The notes under the pieces are model-generated. The model searched no databases and was not told the origin of the DNA. It saw only the letters and a list, made by a program, of their open reading frames with translations. A DNA stretch of 64,000 nt, from the NCBI RefSeq assembly GCF_013423955.1, contig NZ_JACCKX010000003.1, positions 45,767-109,766 on the forward strand. The letters run 5' to 3'. Each line of letters opens with the position of its first letter. The first letter of the stretch is position 1. Origin of the DNA: Ottowia beijingensis (GTDB taxonomy: Bacteria > Pseudomonadota > Gammaproteobacteria > Burkholderiales > Burkholderiaceae_C). Positions 49,699-60,032 of this stretch are shown here, piece after piece. The translations under genes and the position numbers were made by a program.

Positions 49699-50912
49699 AT
49701 GGGCATGGTCGCCACGAGCCTGCTGATCGCCTGCGTATCGGTACAGGCAGCAGCGCGGGCGGCAACGCTGCCTGAGATCCAGGCGCCGACCGCAAGGGTG
49801 CCGGATGTCCAGGCGCCCAGCGGTCAGGCGCCGGCCGTCAGCTTGCCGCGCAACCCGTTGCCGCCAGCCGATCCGGTGGCCAATCCTTCTCAGCGAGCTG
49901 CCGACCCTCAACTGGGGCCTGTGCGTGCGCCGGCATCGCCCGCGCTGCCGGAGGCGCGTCAGACGAGCAACCTTCTGGCCGATCCTGCCGTGCGCAGGGA
50001 TCTGGACCTGCTGCGCCGCCAGGCACAACCCCGGTCGGGCTTCGGCAGCACCAATGCGGCGGCCAATGCCGCCTGGACGCTGGGGCTGATCGACCTGCAC
50101 GGCGGCGCAGGGCCGCGCTCGACGGCCTCGGCGCAGATGTGGTTCGAGCGCGCAACGCGTTTCGGACGCCAGCCGCTGGCCAACGCCGGCCTGGCCTGGT
50201 GCGCACTTGATGGCTGCGCGGGGCCGCCCGACACGTCGGCCGCGCGGCAGGCCATCAACAAACTGCGTGCGCACCACCGTGCCCGGGCGCTCTATCTGGA
50301 ATGGGTGCTGGAGAGCCGCGCACAACCCTTGCCGTGCGCTCCAGTGACCCCCAGGGCGTGACCAGCCTGCGCTTGCCCCTGCGCCAGATGCTGGAACGCG
50401 CCGCAGCCGAGGGCGATACGCAGGCGCATATAGAGCTGGGGCTGGAGGCCATCGTCAACGGCGATCTGCGCAGCGCGCGCCAACATCTGCAGGCCGCGGC
50501 GCCGCACTCCCGCGCGGCCGCGGCCAATCTGAAACTGCTCGATCTGAAGGATGCGCGGCCGGCGTCGGCCGCCGCGACGGAGGCCGATCGATTGCTGGAA
50601 AGAGCCCAGCGCGCGCACCGTGGCGTCGTGGTGCCTGCCAACTACGCGGAAGCCATGCGGCTGTACCAGGCCGCTGCCGCCCAGGGCAGTGCCGCGGCCA
50701 AGCGCATGCTGGCGCTGATCACATCCCGCCCGCAGCCCGATGGCACGATCAACATCGCCTGGATGTCGCAGCTGGCCTGGCTGGACACGGCCAACAACCT
50801 GCCGCAGCTGGACACGCGCTCGCTCTCCACCATGATGTACCGCGACCCAACGCCGTTGTTCGACCTGCTGCCCGACGAATGGCAGCGCCGGCTCAACACG
50901 GTACCGCGCTGA
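49699..50912 (+). CDS. Exported Sel1/TPR-like repeat protein of the CsgG-like cluster
   Basis: About 404 residues with one lost base near 50315. N-terminal hydrophobic segment (VATSLLIACVSVQAAARAA), a 70-residue Pro/Ala-rich stretch (EIQAPTARVPDVQAPSGQAP...), then helical repeats of Sel1/TPR type: NAAWTLGLIDLHGG, ASAQMWFERATRFGRQPLAN, LERAAAEGDTQAHIELGLEA, and NYAEAMRLYQAAAAQGSAAA. Such repeats scaffold protein complexes. The start is uncertain: upstream sequence 49635-49698 contains other ATGs in other frames and a frame slip may hide the true one. It ends the operon, meeting the convergent lipid kinase gene 11 bases on. Probably a periplasmic assembly partner. Confidence 0.68.
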
Positions 50913-50923
50913 AGCCGCGGGTG

Positions 50924-51865
50924 CTACTGCGCGGCCAGACCGGGCAGTCCGCGCGCGGCCGTGGGCACCAGCAGACGCAGCGGCCGGGGCGCGAGCTGAA
51001 ACACCAGCGGCGCCGGCAAGTGCGCAAGCTCGCCGTCGATGGCGAGCTGCATGCCGCCACTGCCCCGGCCTGGCTGCACCACCAGCCGATCGACGGAGAA
51101 ACTGTCCACGCGCGCGGCACCGTCCAGCCGGCCGATGCTGCCGCGCAGCATTCGCCACAGCGTGGCGAGCGGCGGCGCCGGCGGCAGGGTGATGGCGAGC
51201 AGGCGCCCTGCTTCGGCGGCCAGCGGTTCGCGCAGGCCCAGGGCGCGCAGCTGCAGATCGTTGTGGCCGACGAACAGCGTGCGCGTGCGCACCACGCGGG
51301 TTTCGGTGCCGTCGTGCAGCTCCAGCGTCATCAGGCTGCGGCCGCGCAGCAGCGTGCCCAGCCCGGCGATCCAGGCCACCAGCCGGCTGCGGCCATGGCG
51401 CTGCCCGCCCGCTTCCAGCAGGCGCGGGTACAGGCCGACGCTGGCGTTGACCAGAAACAGTCGCTCGCCCACCATGCCCACCGGCACCGGCTGCACGCGC
51501 GCGCCCAGCAAGGCGTCCACCGCGGCATCCAGATCGGTCGACATGCCGTGCGTGCGGCCGAAGTAGTTGAGGCTGCCCTGCGGCAGCACGCCCATCGGCA
51601 GGCCGGCGTTCCACACCGCCTGCGCGACAGCGTTCAGCGTGCTGTCGCCGCCCGCCGCCACCACGATGCCGCGCGCATCGCGGGCGGCGTTGACGGCGCG
51701 ACCGATGACGGCGCCCAGTTCACCCGGCTGGCGGGCGACGAAGCATTCAGCCCGCCGGCCGGCGGCGCGCAGGCGCTCGGCCACGTGCCGGCTGACATCG
51801 GGCGTGTCGCCGCGCCCGGACGCCGCGTTGAAGACGAGGAACAAAGGGGCTGGTGCCGACGGCAT
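50924..51865 (-). CDS. Diacylglycerol/lipid kinase family protein (YegS-like)
   Basis: 313 residues. ATP-dependent lipid kinase fold: LFLVFNAASGRGD, the nucleotide loop GIVVAAGGDSTLNAVAQAVW, and GVLPQGSLNYFGRTHG. The C-terminal beta-sandwich carries LFVNASVGLYPRLLE-like and QLAIDGELAHLPAPL segments (the latter with the DGE motif). It likely phosphorylates a membrane lipid at the cytoplasmic face. Convergent with the Sel1-like gene. A palindromic repeat (51946-51998) lies upstream. Confidence 0.88.
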   Translation of the reverse strand: MPSAPAPLFLVFNAASGRGDTPDVSRHVAERLRAAGRRAECFVARQPGELGAVIGRAVNAARDARGIVVAAGGDSTLNAVAQAVWNAGLPMGVLPQGSLNYFGRTHGMSTDLDAAVDALLGARVQPVPVGMVGERLFLVNASVGLYPRLLEAGGQRHGRSRLVAWIAGLGTLLRGRSLMTLELHDGTETRVVRTRTLFVGHNDLQLRALGLREPLAAEAGRLLAITLPPAPPLATLWRMLRGSIGRLDGAARVDSFSVDRLVVQPGRGSGGMQLAIDGELAHLPAPLVFQLAPRPLRLLVPTAARGLPGLAAQ

Positions 51866-51945
51866 GGGGGCACTGTAGGCGCCGCGTGCGTCGGCGGCTG
51901 TCGGCCGATGGCGCGAATGCCTATCGGCCCATCAGAAGAAATTGG

Positions 51946-51998
51946 TCTAATCGGGCTGCAGCGCAAGCGGGCGAGCGCAAGCAGCTATCCAAACCATA
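51946..51998 (-). repeat. GATAGCTG-family palindromic repeat (intergenic)
   Basis: TCTAATCGGGCTGCAGCGCA ... GAGCGCAAGCAGCTATCCAA, between the lipid kinase and SDR genes. Confidence 0.72.
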
Positions 51999-52022
51999 GT
52001 TAACGCACCCTGGGCCGCGACC

Positions 52023-52934
52023 TCAAGCCGCTTGACCACGCAGCGCCGCGCGCAGGCCGACGCCGATCTCCGGCCGTTCGGCAAACGGGTCGGGTGGGTT
52101 ATGGATGGCGACGATCGCATCGGTGCGCGACTTGACGTTGCCCAGCGCCCTGGGGTGGCTGAAGACGTAGAACTGGTCGTGCGCGATGGCGTCGAACACC
52201 TTGTACGCCACCTCGGCGGCGGTGACCTTGCCGCTGCTCACGGCCTTGTCGGTCTGCGCCTGGCTGATGCGCTGCGAGGCGGTCATCTCGGCCGCGGGCA
52301 TGTCGCCGGGGCGGTTGCGCTCGCTGTGGCTGATGCCGGTGGCGACGAAGTACGGGCACAGCACGCTGGCGCTGATCTGGTCGGTCACCAGCTTCAGGTC
52401 CTGGTACAGCGTCTCGGTCAGCGCCACCACGGCGTGCTTGCTGACGTTGTAGACGCCCATGTTGGGCGGCGTCAGCAGCCCGGCCATGCTGGCGGTGTTG
52501 ACGATGTGGCCCTGGTACGCCGGGTCGGCCTTGGCCGCCTCCAGCATCATCGGCGTGAAGCCGCGCACGCCGTGGACGACGCCCCACAAGTTGACGCCCA
52601 GCACCCATTCCCAGTCCTTGACGGTGTTCTCCCAGACCAGGCCGCCCACCGCCACGCCGGCGTTGTTGAAGACGAAGTGCGGCGCGCCGAATGTTTCCTG
52701 CACCTGCCGGGCCAGCTGGTCCATCTCCGGCGCCTTGCTGACGTCGACGCGGCGCGCCAGGGTTTTGACGCCCAGGGCCTTGATCTCGGCCTCGGCCGCG
52801 GCCAGCGCATCGGGCTGGATGTCGACCAGCACCACGTTCATGCCGCGCTGCGCGGCGATGCGCGCGCACTCCAGGCCGAAGCCCGAGCCGGCGCCGGTCA
52901 ACACGGCGGTCTTGCCTTTGAAGTCGCTGATCAT
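52023..52934 (-). CDS. Short-chain dehydrogenase/reductase
   Basis: 303 residues. Classical SDR: cofactor loop TGAGSGFGLECARIA, NNAG in FVFNNAGVAVGG, catalytic Ser in IVNTASMAGLLTP, and YxxxK in GVYNVSKHAVVAL. The C-terminal 100 residues are longer than in minimal SDRs (DQFYVFSHPRALGNVKSRTD). The start is taken at the second Met (52934). It is the first gene after a 105 bp region with two operator-like repeats. Substrate unknown; the acyl-CoA dehydrogenase neighbour suggests lipid metabolism. Confidence 0.88.
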   Translation of the reverse strand: MISDFKGKTAVLTGAGSGFGLECARIAAQRGMNVVLVDIQPDALAAAEAEIKALGVKTLARRVDVSKAPEMDQLARQVQETFGAPHFVFNNAGVAVGGLVWENTVKDWEWVLGVNLWGVVHGVRGFTPMMLEAAKADPAYQGHIVNTASMAGLLTPPNMGVYNVSKHAVVALTETLYQDLKLVTDQISASVLCPYFVATGISHSERNRPGDMPAAEMTASQRISQAQTDKAVSSGKVTAAEVAYKVFDAIAHDQFYVFSHPRALGNVKSRTDAIVAIHNPPDPFAERPEIGVGLRAALRGQAA

Positions 52935-52937
52935 CAA

Positions 52938-53042
52938 TCGGTCTCCATTCAGTGGTAAGGTTTGAAAAATATACTCCCAAGGTAGTCATGCTCTAGAGCC
53001 CGCCAGTAGGGCGCTAAAACCATATACTCCCATTGTTTGTGG
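52938..53042. promoter_or_regulatory. Upstream region of SDR with paired ATATACTCCCA boxes
   Basis: Two identical 11-base boxes ATATACTCCCA at 52969-52979 and 53022-53032, 53 bases apart (five helical turns), in the same orientation and each preceded by an A-rich stretch. Between them is a small hairpin GCCCGCCAGTAGGGC. On the coding (minus) strand the boxes read TGGGAGTATAT. They may be a regulator's sites or duplicated promoter elements. Confidence 0.45.
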
Positions 53043-54698
<1,656 letters not shown>

Positions 54699-54708
54699 GT
54701 GGTTCTCC

Positions 54709-56417
54709 TCAAGGTCGTGGCTTGCGCGGCGCGGGTGCGATCGGCTGCAGATGTTCATCGGCCAGGCCCACCAGCAGCGCGCGGCCATCGGGCAAGGCGC
54801 GGAGCTCGCCAAAGCGCGCCTGCGCGAATGGCTCGCCCTGCCCTTCGGGGAAGTAGAACGCATCCGTGACCAGAACCCAGTCACCTTGGAGTCGCTTGAC
54901 GGGCAACAAGCGCTCACCCGCGGCCAGCGGTGCGCCATCCTGCGCCAGACGCCGCACCGTGGCAACACCGCGCGCGTCCAGCGTCGCCACCACCTGGGCG
55001 TGGCGATTCAGACCCAGCCGGTCGTCCTCGTTCAGCGCCTTGCGCACGCCTTCAGGAAAAGCGAAGTTCAGCGCCATGTAGTCGCCCTGCATCAGCGAGC
55101 GCGGATCGCGCGGCGCCAGCGGCACGTAGATCTTCTGGCCCTGGGCGATCACCTGCTCCTTCTTCTGCACATCGAAATGCACCAAACCCAAGGACAGCAG
55201 CGCGCCAGCAGCTATCAACACAAGAGCAGACCAATGCGGACGTGGCGGCTCGACCTGCTGCGACGTGGCCGCCGGCGGCGCGCGCATGGCCCACAGCGCC
55301 AGCCCCAGCGCCGCGCCCAGGCCGGCCAGCAGCGCCGCCTTGTGGGCCAGCGGCCAGTCGAGCGCGTAATAAAAGCCCGACAGCTGCGCCAGCAGGCCGC
55401 CAGTGCCAGCCCCAGCATCAGCCGCCGCCCGGTGCCCAGCGCCAGCGTACCGACCAGCGCCACCACGCCGATGTGCGGCACCACCAGGCAGCCCACCAAC
55501 AGCACCGAATACAACAGCGCCAGCAGCACCAGCTCGCGCGCCGGCAAGCGTTCGCGCAGGTGCCAGTGGCGCAGCAGCCAGATCGCCGCGCCTAGCACCA
55601 ACGCGATCTGCAGCAGCTGCGGCCAGCCCGGATCGAAGATGCGTGCCAGCCCGGCCGTGGGCACGTCAGCCGAGCCCGCCGGCCCGCCGCGCAGCATGCC
55701 CAGCAACCAGAAGTGGCGCGTGGCGCCATACGCCACCGCGAGCAGCAGCGCCACGCCGGCGCCATCGGCCAGCGCATGCAGCGCACCGGCCCATGGGCGG
55801 CCCGACACGCGCGGTTCGCGCGCCACCCACAGCGCCCAGCCCAGCGCCAGCAGCGCGGCGTTGATGACCATCGGGAAGGCGCTGAAGCGCCACTCCCACC
55901 GCGCCCAGTCGTTGGCGGCGTGGCCCGCGCCCAGCGGCCACAGCACCACCGCCAGCGCCACGCCGGCAACCAGAAAGCCCAGCACGCGCTGCACCCAGGC
56001 GACGCGGGTCGACAGCGCCGTCCCCAGCAGCACCAGCAGGATGGTCAGCAACTGCGGGTTGTGCAGCGCGCCCTCGAAGCCGATCGCCAGCAGGGCCAGC
56101 CCCGCCAGCAAGGCACTGAACGCCAGTTGCGTGACGAACATCGCAGGCCGCGCGCGCAGCGACAGCGCGGCGCCGCCGATCAGCACCGCTGCCATGACGA
56201 ACGCGCCCGGCGGCTGAAAGAAGAAGCGGCTGGCCAGCAGACCCAGGAAGCCCATGAACGGCAGCACCACCAGTTGCGCACCGATGAAGCTGAGCACGGT
56301 GATGATCCATGAAGGCCCGGCCTCGTCCTGCCAGGCCGCACGGGCTTCAGGTGGCAGCAGACCCTCAGCCTGCGCGCGTTCGATAAGACGGCGCTCGGTC
56401 ATTGCGGCGGCGCTCAT
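54709..56417 (-). CDS. DUF4401 membrane protein fused to GDYXXLXY domain
   Basis: About 569 residues when one lost base near 55400 is restored; the two parts are then in one frame with no stop between them (GLLAQLSGFYYALDWPLAHK ... GLALWAMRAPPAATSQQ). The first about 360 residues are a DUF4401 membrane domain with some ten helices (SFIGAQLVVLPFMGFLGLLA etc.). The last about 170 are a membrane-anchored GDYXXLXY domain with the name-giving motif QGDYMALNF. DUF2157, DUF4401 and GDYXXLXY occur together in many bacteria; function unknown, presumed envelope complex. Its ATG overlaps the stop of the DUF2157 gene by 4 bases. Confidence 0.75.
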
Positions 56418-57389
56418 GCCTGGCCCTCCTCGCGCTGCAGGCGGTACAGCCAGGTGCCGCTGGTGCCCACGCACACGGCGGCGATCAGCGTCAGCAGCAG
56501 CGTCACGCCAGCGCTGTCGCCGCGCGCGCCGTCCAGCAGCAGGCGCGCGAAGCCGCCCACCACCACCACGTTCAGCGCCAGAACCGACAGACCCAGCACC
56601 ACGAAGTCGCGCGGCCGCAGCGCCCACGCCAGCGCCGCTGCACCCAGCACCAGCAGACCGTTGAAGAAGTACTGCCAGAGCTGGTCGCGCATGAGCAGGC
56701 CGAAGACGGCATAGGCACACCAGGCGCCCAGCGCCATCAACGCCGCCAGCCGCCAGCTGAGTGGCGCCGTGGCAGCGCCTTCGCGCAGCAGACGCAAGCG
56801 CGGCAAGGCCAGCGGCAGCAGGAACACCGCCACCCACAGCACGGGCGTGAGCAGACTGCGCGACGAACGGCCGCCCAGCAGCGTCTGCAAGGGGCTGAAC
56901 AGCGCATCGCCCGACCACAGCGCCAGCGCCAGGCCGGTGATCAGCAGCCACACAGCCCAGAACGCATCGCGCCGCACGGCCAGCGCCCACACCAGCGCCA
57001 GCGCGGCAGGTGGCGAACAGCTGCCAGGCATCGGCGCCTGTCTGGTAGGTCTGGCCCACGAAGGCCAGCAAGCCACCCAGCGCCAGCGTGGCCAGCAGCA
57101 ACAGCGCCGTGCGCCCGCGCGGCCACAGCAGCGCAGCCCCCGCGCTGGCCAGCACGGCGCCTTCCAGCAGGTGCAGCTTGAAGGCGCGCGTCTGTTCCTG
57201 CCAGTTGGCCGCCACCCAGAAGATCAGGCCCGCCCCCAGCAGCATCGCTGCCAGCACGGCCAGGCCGCGGTGTAGGTGCGTTGCCAGCGCATCGGGTCGC
57301 CGGTGCAGGCCGGAAAGCGCCCACAGCCGCTGCGTGCGGCCGTCATCCAGCGCGAAGCGCCGGGCCAGTTGGTGAATCAGGGCGTGCAT
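56414..57389 (-). CDS. DUF2157 membrane protein
   Basis: About 325 residues, one frame change near 57015. Starts MHALIHQLARRFALDDGRTQ, a cytoplasmic segment conserved in DUF2157, then GLAVLAAMLLGAGLIFWVAA (first helix) followed by NWQEQ, and eight or so further helices. Translationally coupled to the DUF4401-GDYXXLXY gene. Together they form a putative inner-membrane complex of unknown function. Confidence 0.8.
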
Positions 57390-57516
57390 GCCATCTCCTC
57401 GGTACAGACGCGCGGATTGTGGCCGCGAGGTGCTGCGGGAGCGGTGTGCACGTGTGCCCGGGAGCGTGTGGCGATACCACAGGGCGCGCCGGCCGGCACG
57501 CCCAGCGCCCATGAGG

Positions 57517-58532
57517 TCAGATCAGCTTGACCAGTTGCTTGCCGAAGTTCTTGCCCTTGAGCAGGCCAAGGAAAGCCTCGGGCGCGCTCTCGATGCCCTG
57601 CGCCACGGTTTCGCGCGGCTTCAGCTTGCCCTGCGCGACCAGCGTGCCGAGTTCCTGCAGCGCCTGCGGCACAGCTCCATGTGCTCGCTGACGATGAAGC
57701 CCTCGATCTTCAGGCGGTTGACCAGGATCAGCGCCGGGTTCTGCAGCGGCAGCGGTGCGCCATCGTAGCCGGCGATCATGCCGCACACGGCCACGCGCGC
57801 GAAGGCGTTGGTGCGCAGCAGCACGGCGTCGAGGATGTAGCCGCCCACGTTCTCGAAGTAGCCGTCGATGCCGTTCGGGCAGGCTTCCTTCAGTGCCTTG
57901 GCCATGGTTTTGACGTCGGGGTGCTGGCGGTAGTCGATGCAGGCGTCGAAGCCGAGTTCATCGACCGCGTAGGCGCACTTCTCCGGCCCGCCCGCGATGC
58001 CGACCACGCGGCAGCCGCGCGCCTTGGCCAGCGCGGCGTAGGCACTGCCCACGGCACCTGAGGCGGCGCTGACCACCACGGTCTCGCCTTCCTTGGGCGC
58101 GATGATCTGCGTCAGGCCGTACCAGGCGGTCACGCCTGGCATGCCCACGGCGCCCAGGTAGTACGACAGCGGCACGTGCGTGGTATCGACCTTGCGCAGC
58201 ATGCCCGGCGCGTTGCCGTCGACCACGCTGTATTCTTGCCAGCCGCCCATGCCGACGACCTGATCGCCGGTCTTGAACTTCGGGTGCTTCGATTCGACGA
58301 CCTCGCCCACCGTGCCGCCGATCATCACTTCGCCCAACGGCTGCGGCTGGGCGTAGCTCTTGCTCTCGTTCATGCGGCCGCGCATGTAGGGGTCAAGGCT
58401 CAGGTAGTGGTGGCGCACCAGCACTTCGCCCTCTTTCAGCGCGGGCGTGTCGGTGGTGACGAGCTTGAAGTTGCCGGCGACGGCTTCGCCCTCGGGGCGG
58501 TTGTCGAGCAGGATCTGGCGGTTGCTGGGCAT
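57517..58532 (-). CDS. NADP-dependent oxidoreductase, MDR family (CurA/YncB/prostaglandin-reductase type)
   Basis: About 338 residues with one lost base near 57676. Medium-chain reductase without zinc ligands: NRQILLDNRPEGEA at the N-terminus, LSLDPYMRGRMNESKSYAQP, GMPGVTAWYGLTQIIAPKEG, the cofactor loop VSAASGAVGSAYAALAKARG, and DGYFENVGGYILDAVL. These enzymes reduce alpha,beta-unsaturated ketones or 2-alkenals. It ends the beta-oxidation cluster on the minus strand; a palindromic repeat is just upstream (58552-58607). Confidence 0.88.
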
Positions 58533-58551
58533 GGAATCTCCTTTGCTTTCA

Positions 58552-58607
58552 GTTTGATAGCTGCCAGCGCTTGCTGCATAAGCGCTGCAGGCCGATTTGG
58601 CTTGAAA
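58552..58607 (+). repeat. GATAGCTG-family palindromic repeat (intergenic)
   Basis: GTTTGATAGCTGCCAGCGCT, then TGCTGCATAAGCGCTGCAGG and CCGATTTGGCTTGAAA. The best-preserved copy in the window; arms CAGCGCTT/AAGCGCTG are perfect. Confidence 0.85.
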
Positions 58608-58609
58608 AA

Positions 58610-59047
58610 TCAGTCGGTGGGCAACGGCCCCTTGGTGTGGTCGGGCCGCTCGGCCGGCGGCACGTATTTGAAGGTGCCGGTGGCGTGCGCGCACAGCTGG
58701 CCGCTGGCGTCGAACACCGAGCCTTCGACAAAGGCCATGCTGCGCGTGCGGTGCATCAGCCGGCCCTGGCCGACCAGCGGTTCGCCGTTCTTCGACGCCG
58801 GCGCCGGCCGCATGAAGCTGGTTTTCATCTCGATGGTGACCACGCCCATGCCCGGCTGCACGCTGCGCCGCCGTGGCCATGATGACGTCGAGAAAGGTCA
58901 TCACCGCCCCGCCATGCGTGACGCCGAACGAGTTGCAATGCTCGGGCCGGGGGCGTAGTGCATGACGGATTCACCGCCCTCGAACTTCTCCAGCGTGAAG
59001 CCGAGTTCGATGACGAAGGGGATGACGGCGCCGAAGTCGAGGCTCAT
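58610..59047 (-). CDS. PaaI-family acyl-CoA thioesterase
   Basis: About 145 residues, hotdog fold. Start MSLDFGAVIPFVIELGFTLE, then HCNSFGVTHGGAVMTFLDVI with the catalytic Asp region HGGAxMTFLD, and GMGVVTIEMKTSFMRPAPAS. Two small frame changes (near 58945 and 58870) split it. PaaI-like enzymes release stalled CoA esters in aromatic or fatty-acid breakdown, which suits the neighbouring fad-like genes. A CCCTCACCCC-type palindrome lies upstream (59070-59193). Confidence 0.82.
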
Positions 59048-59069
59048 GGTGTTTGGCGGTGAGGTCGTT

Positions 59070-59193
59070 GCCCCTCTCCCGCTGGCGGGAGAGGGTTGGG
59101 GTGAGGGTCAGACAGGTCCATGGCACACAGGCCATTGATCGGGAAGGGACTGCTGCCCCCTCACCCCTGCCCTCTCCCCGAGGGGAGAGGGAG
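59070..59193. repeat. CCCTCACCCC-type palindromic element (intergenic)
   Basis: Two hairpins: CCCCTCTCCCGCTGGCGGGA(GAGGG) at 59070-59095 and CCCTCTCCCCGAGGGGAGAG(GG) at 59170-59191. They are joined by GGGGTGAGGG and CCCCCTCACCCC, which can pair with each other. Same family as the element inside tex. Confidence 0.78.
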
Positions 59194-59218
59194 ATATACC
59201 GGCGCACCCACATCAACC

Positions 59219-60010
59219 TCATCCCCCGGTCACCACGCTCACCCCGCCATCTACCGCCAGCCACTGGCCGGTGATGTGCTTGCCGGCGTCGCTGGCGTAC
59301 AGCAGCGTGATGCCCTTCAGGTCCTCGTCGTCGCCCAGGCGGCGCAGTGGCGCGTTGGCAATCAGCTTGTCGACGCCCAGGTTCTCCAGCGTGCCGCGCG
59401 TCATCTTGCTGGGGAAGAAGCCGGGGCAGATGGCATTGACGGTGATGCCGTACTTGCCCCACTCGCAGGCCAGCGCGCGCGTGAAGTTGACGACCGCGCC
59501 CTTCGAGGTGTTGTAGGCGATGGTCTGCATCTCGGGCGGGTTGCCGCCCAGGCCGGCGATGCTGGCCAGGTTGATGATGCGACCGGACTTGCGGCCGATC
59601 ATCGATTTCTTCGCGATGCGCTGGCTCAGGATGAAGTAGCCGCGCACGTTGAGGTTCATCACCTTGTCCCAGGCTTCCAGCGGGTGGTCTTCGGCCGGCG
59701 CGCCCCAGGCGGCGCCCGCGTTGTTCACCAGAATGTCGATGTCGCCCATGCGCTCCAGCGTCTCGTCGGCCAGGCGGTGGATGTCGGCCTCGATGGCGCA
59801 GTCGGCGGCGATCCAGCGCGCGTCGATGCCGGCGGCTTGCAGATCGGCCACGGCTTCTTCCAGATCACTCGCCTTGCGCGAGCTGAGCATGATGCGCGCG
59901 CCCGCCTCGCCCAGCGCATGCGCCATCTGCAGGCCCAGGCCGCGCGAGCCGCCGGTGACGAGGGCGGTCTTGCCCTTGAGATCGAAGAGTTGCTGGATGG
60001 TGCGGGTCAT
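59219..60010 (-). CDS. SDR oxidoreductase (FabG/gluconate-5-dehydrogenase type)
   Basis: 263 residues, intact. Cofactor loop ALVTGGSRGLGLQMAHALG, DILVNNAGAAWGAP, IINLASIAGLGGNPP with the catalytic Ser, and YNTSKGAVVNFTRALACEWG with Tyr and Lys. Near the end is GKHITGQWLAVDGGVSVVTG. Probably reduces or oxidises a 3-hydroxyacyl or related intermediate. Spaced 22 bases after the FadE-like gene, so co-transcribed. Confidence 0.9.
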   Translation of the reverse strand: MTRTIQQLFDLKGKTALVTGGSRGLGLQMAHALGEAGARIMLSSRKASDLEEAVADLQAAGIDARWIAADCAIEADIHRLADETLERMGDIDILVNNAGAAWGAPAEDHPLEAWDKVMNLNVRGYFILSQRIAKKSMIGRKSGRIINLASIAGLGGNPPEMQTIAYNTSKGAVVNFTRALACEWGKYGITVNAICPGFFPSKMTRGTLENLGVDKLIANAPLRRLGDDEDLKGITLLYASDAGKHITGQWLAVDGGVSVVTGG

Positions 60011-60032
60011 GGGCTTCCTCGGGTATCGGTGT

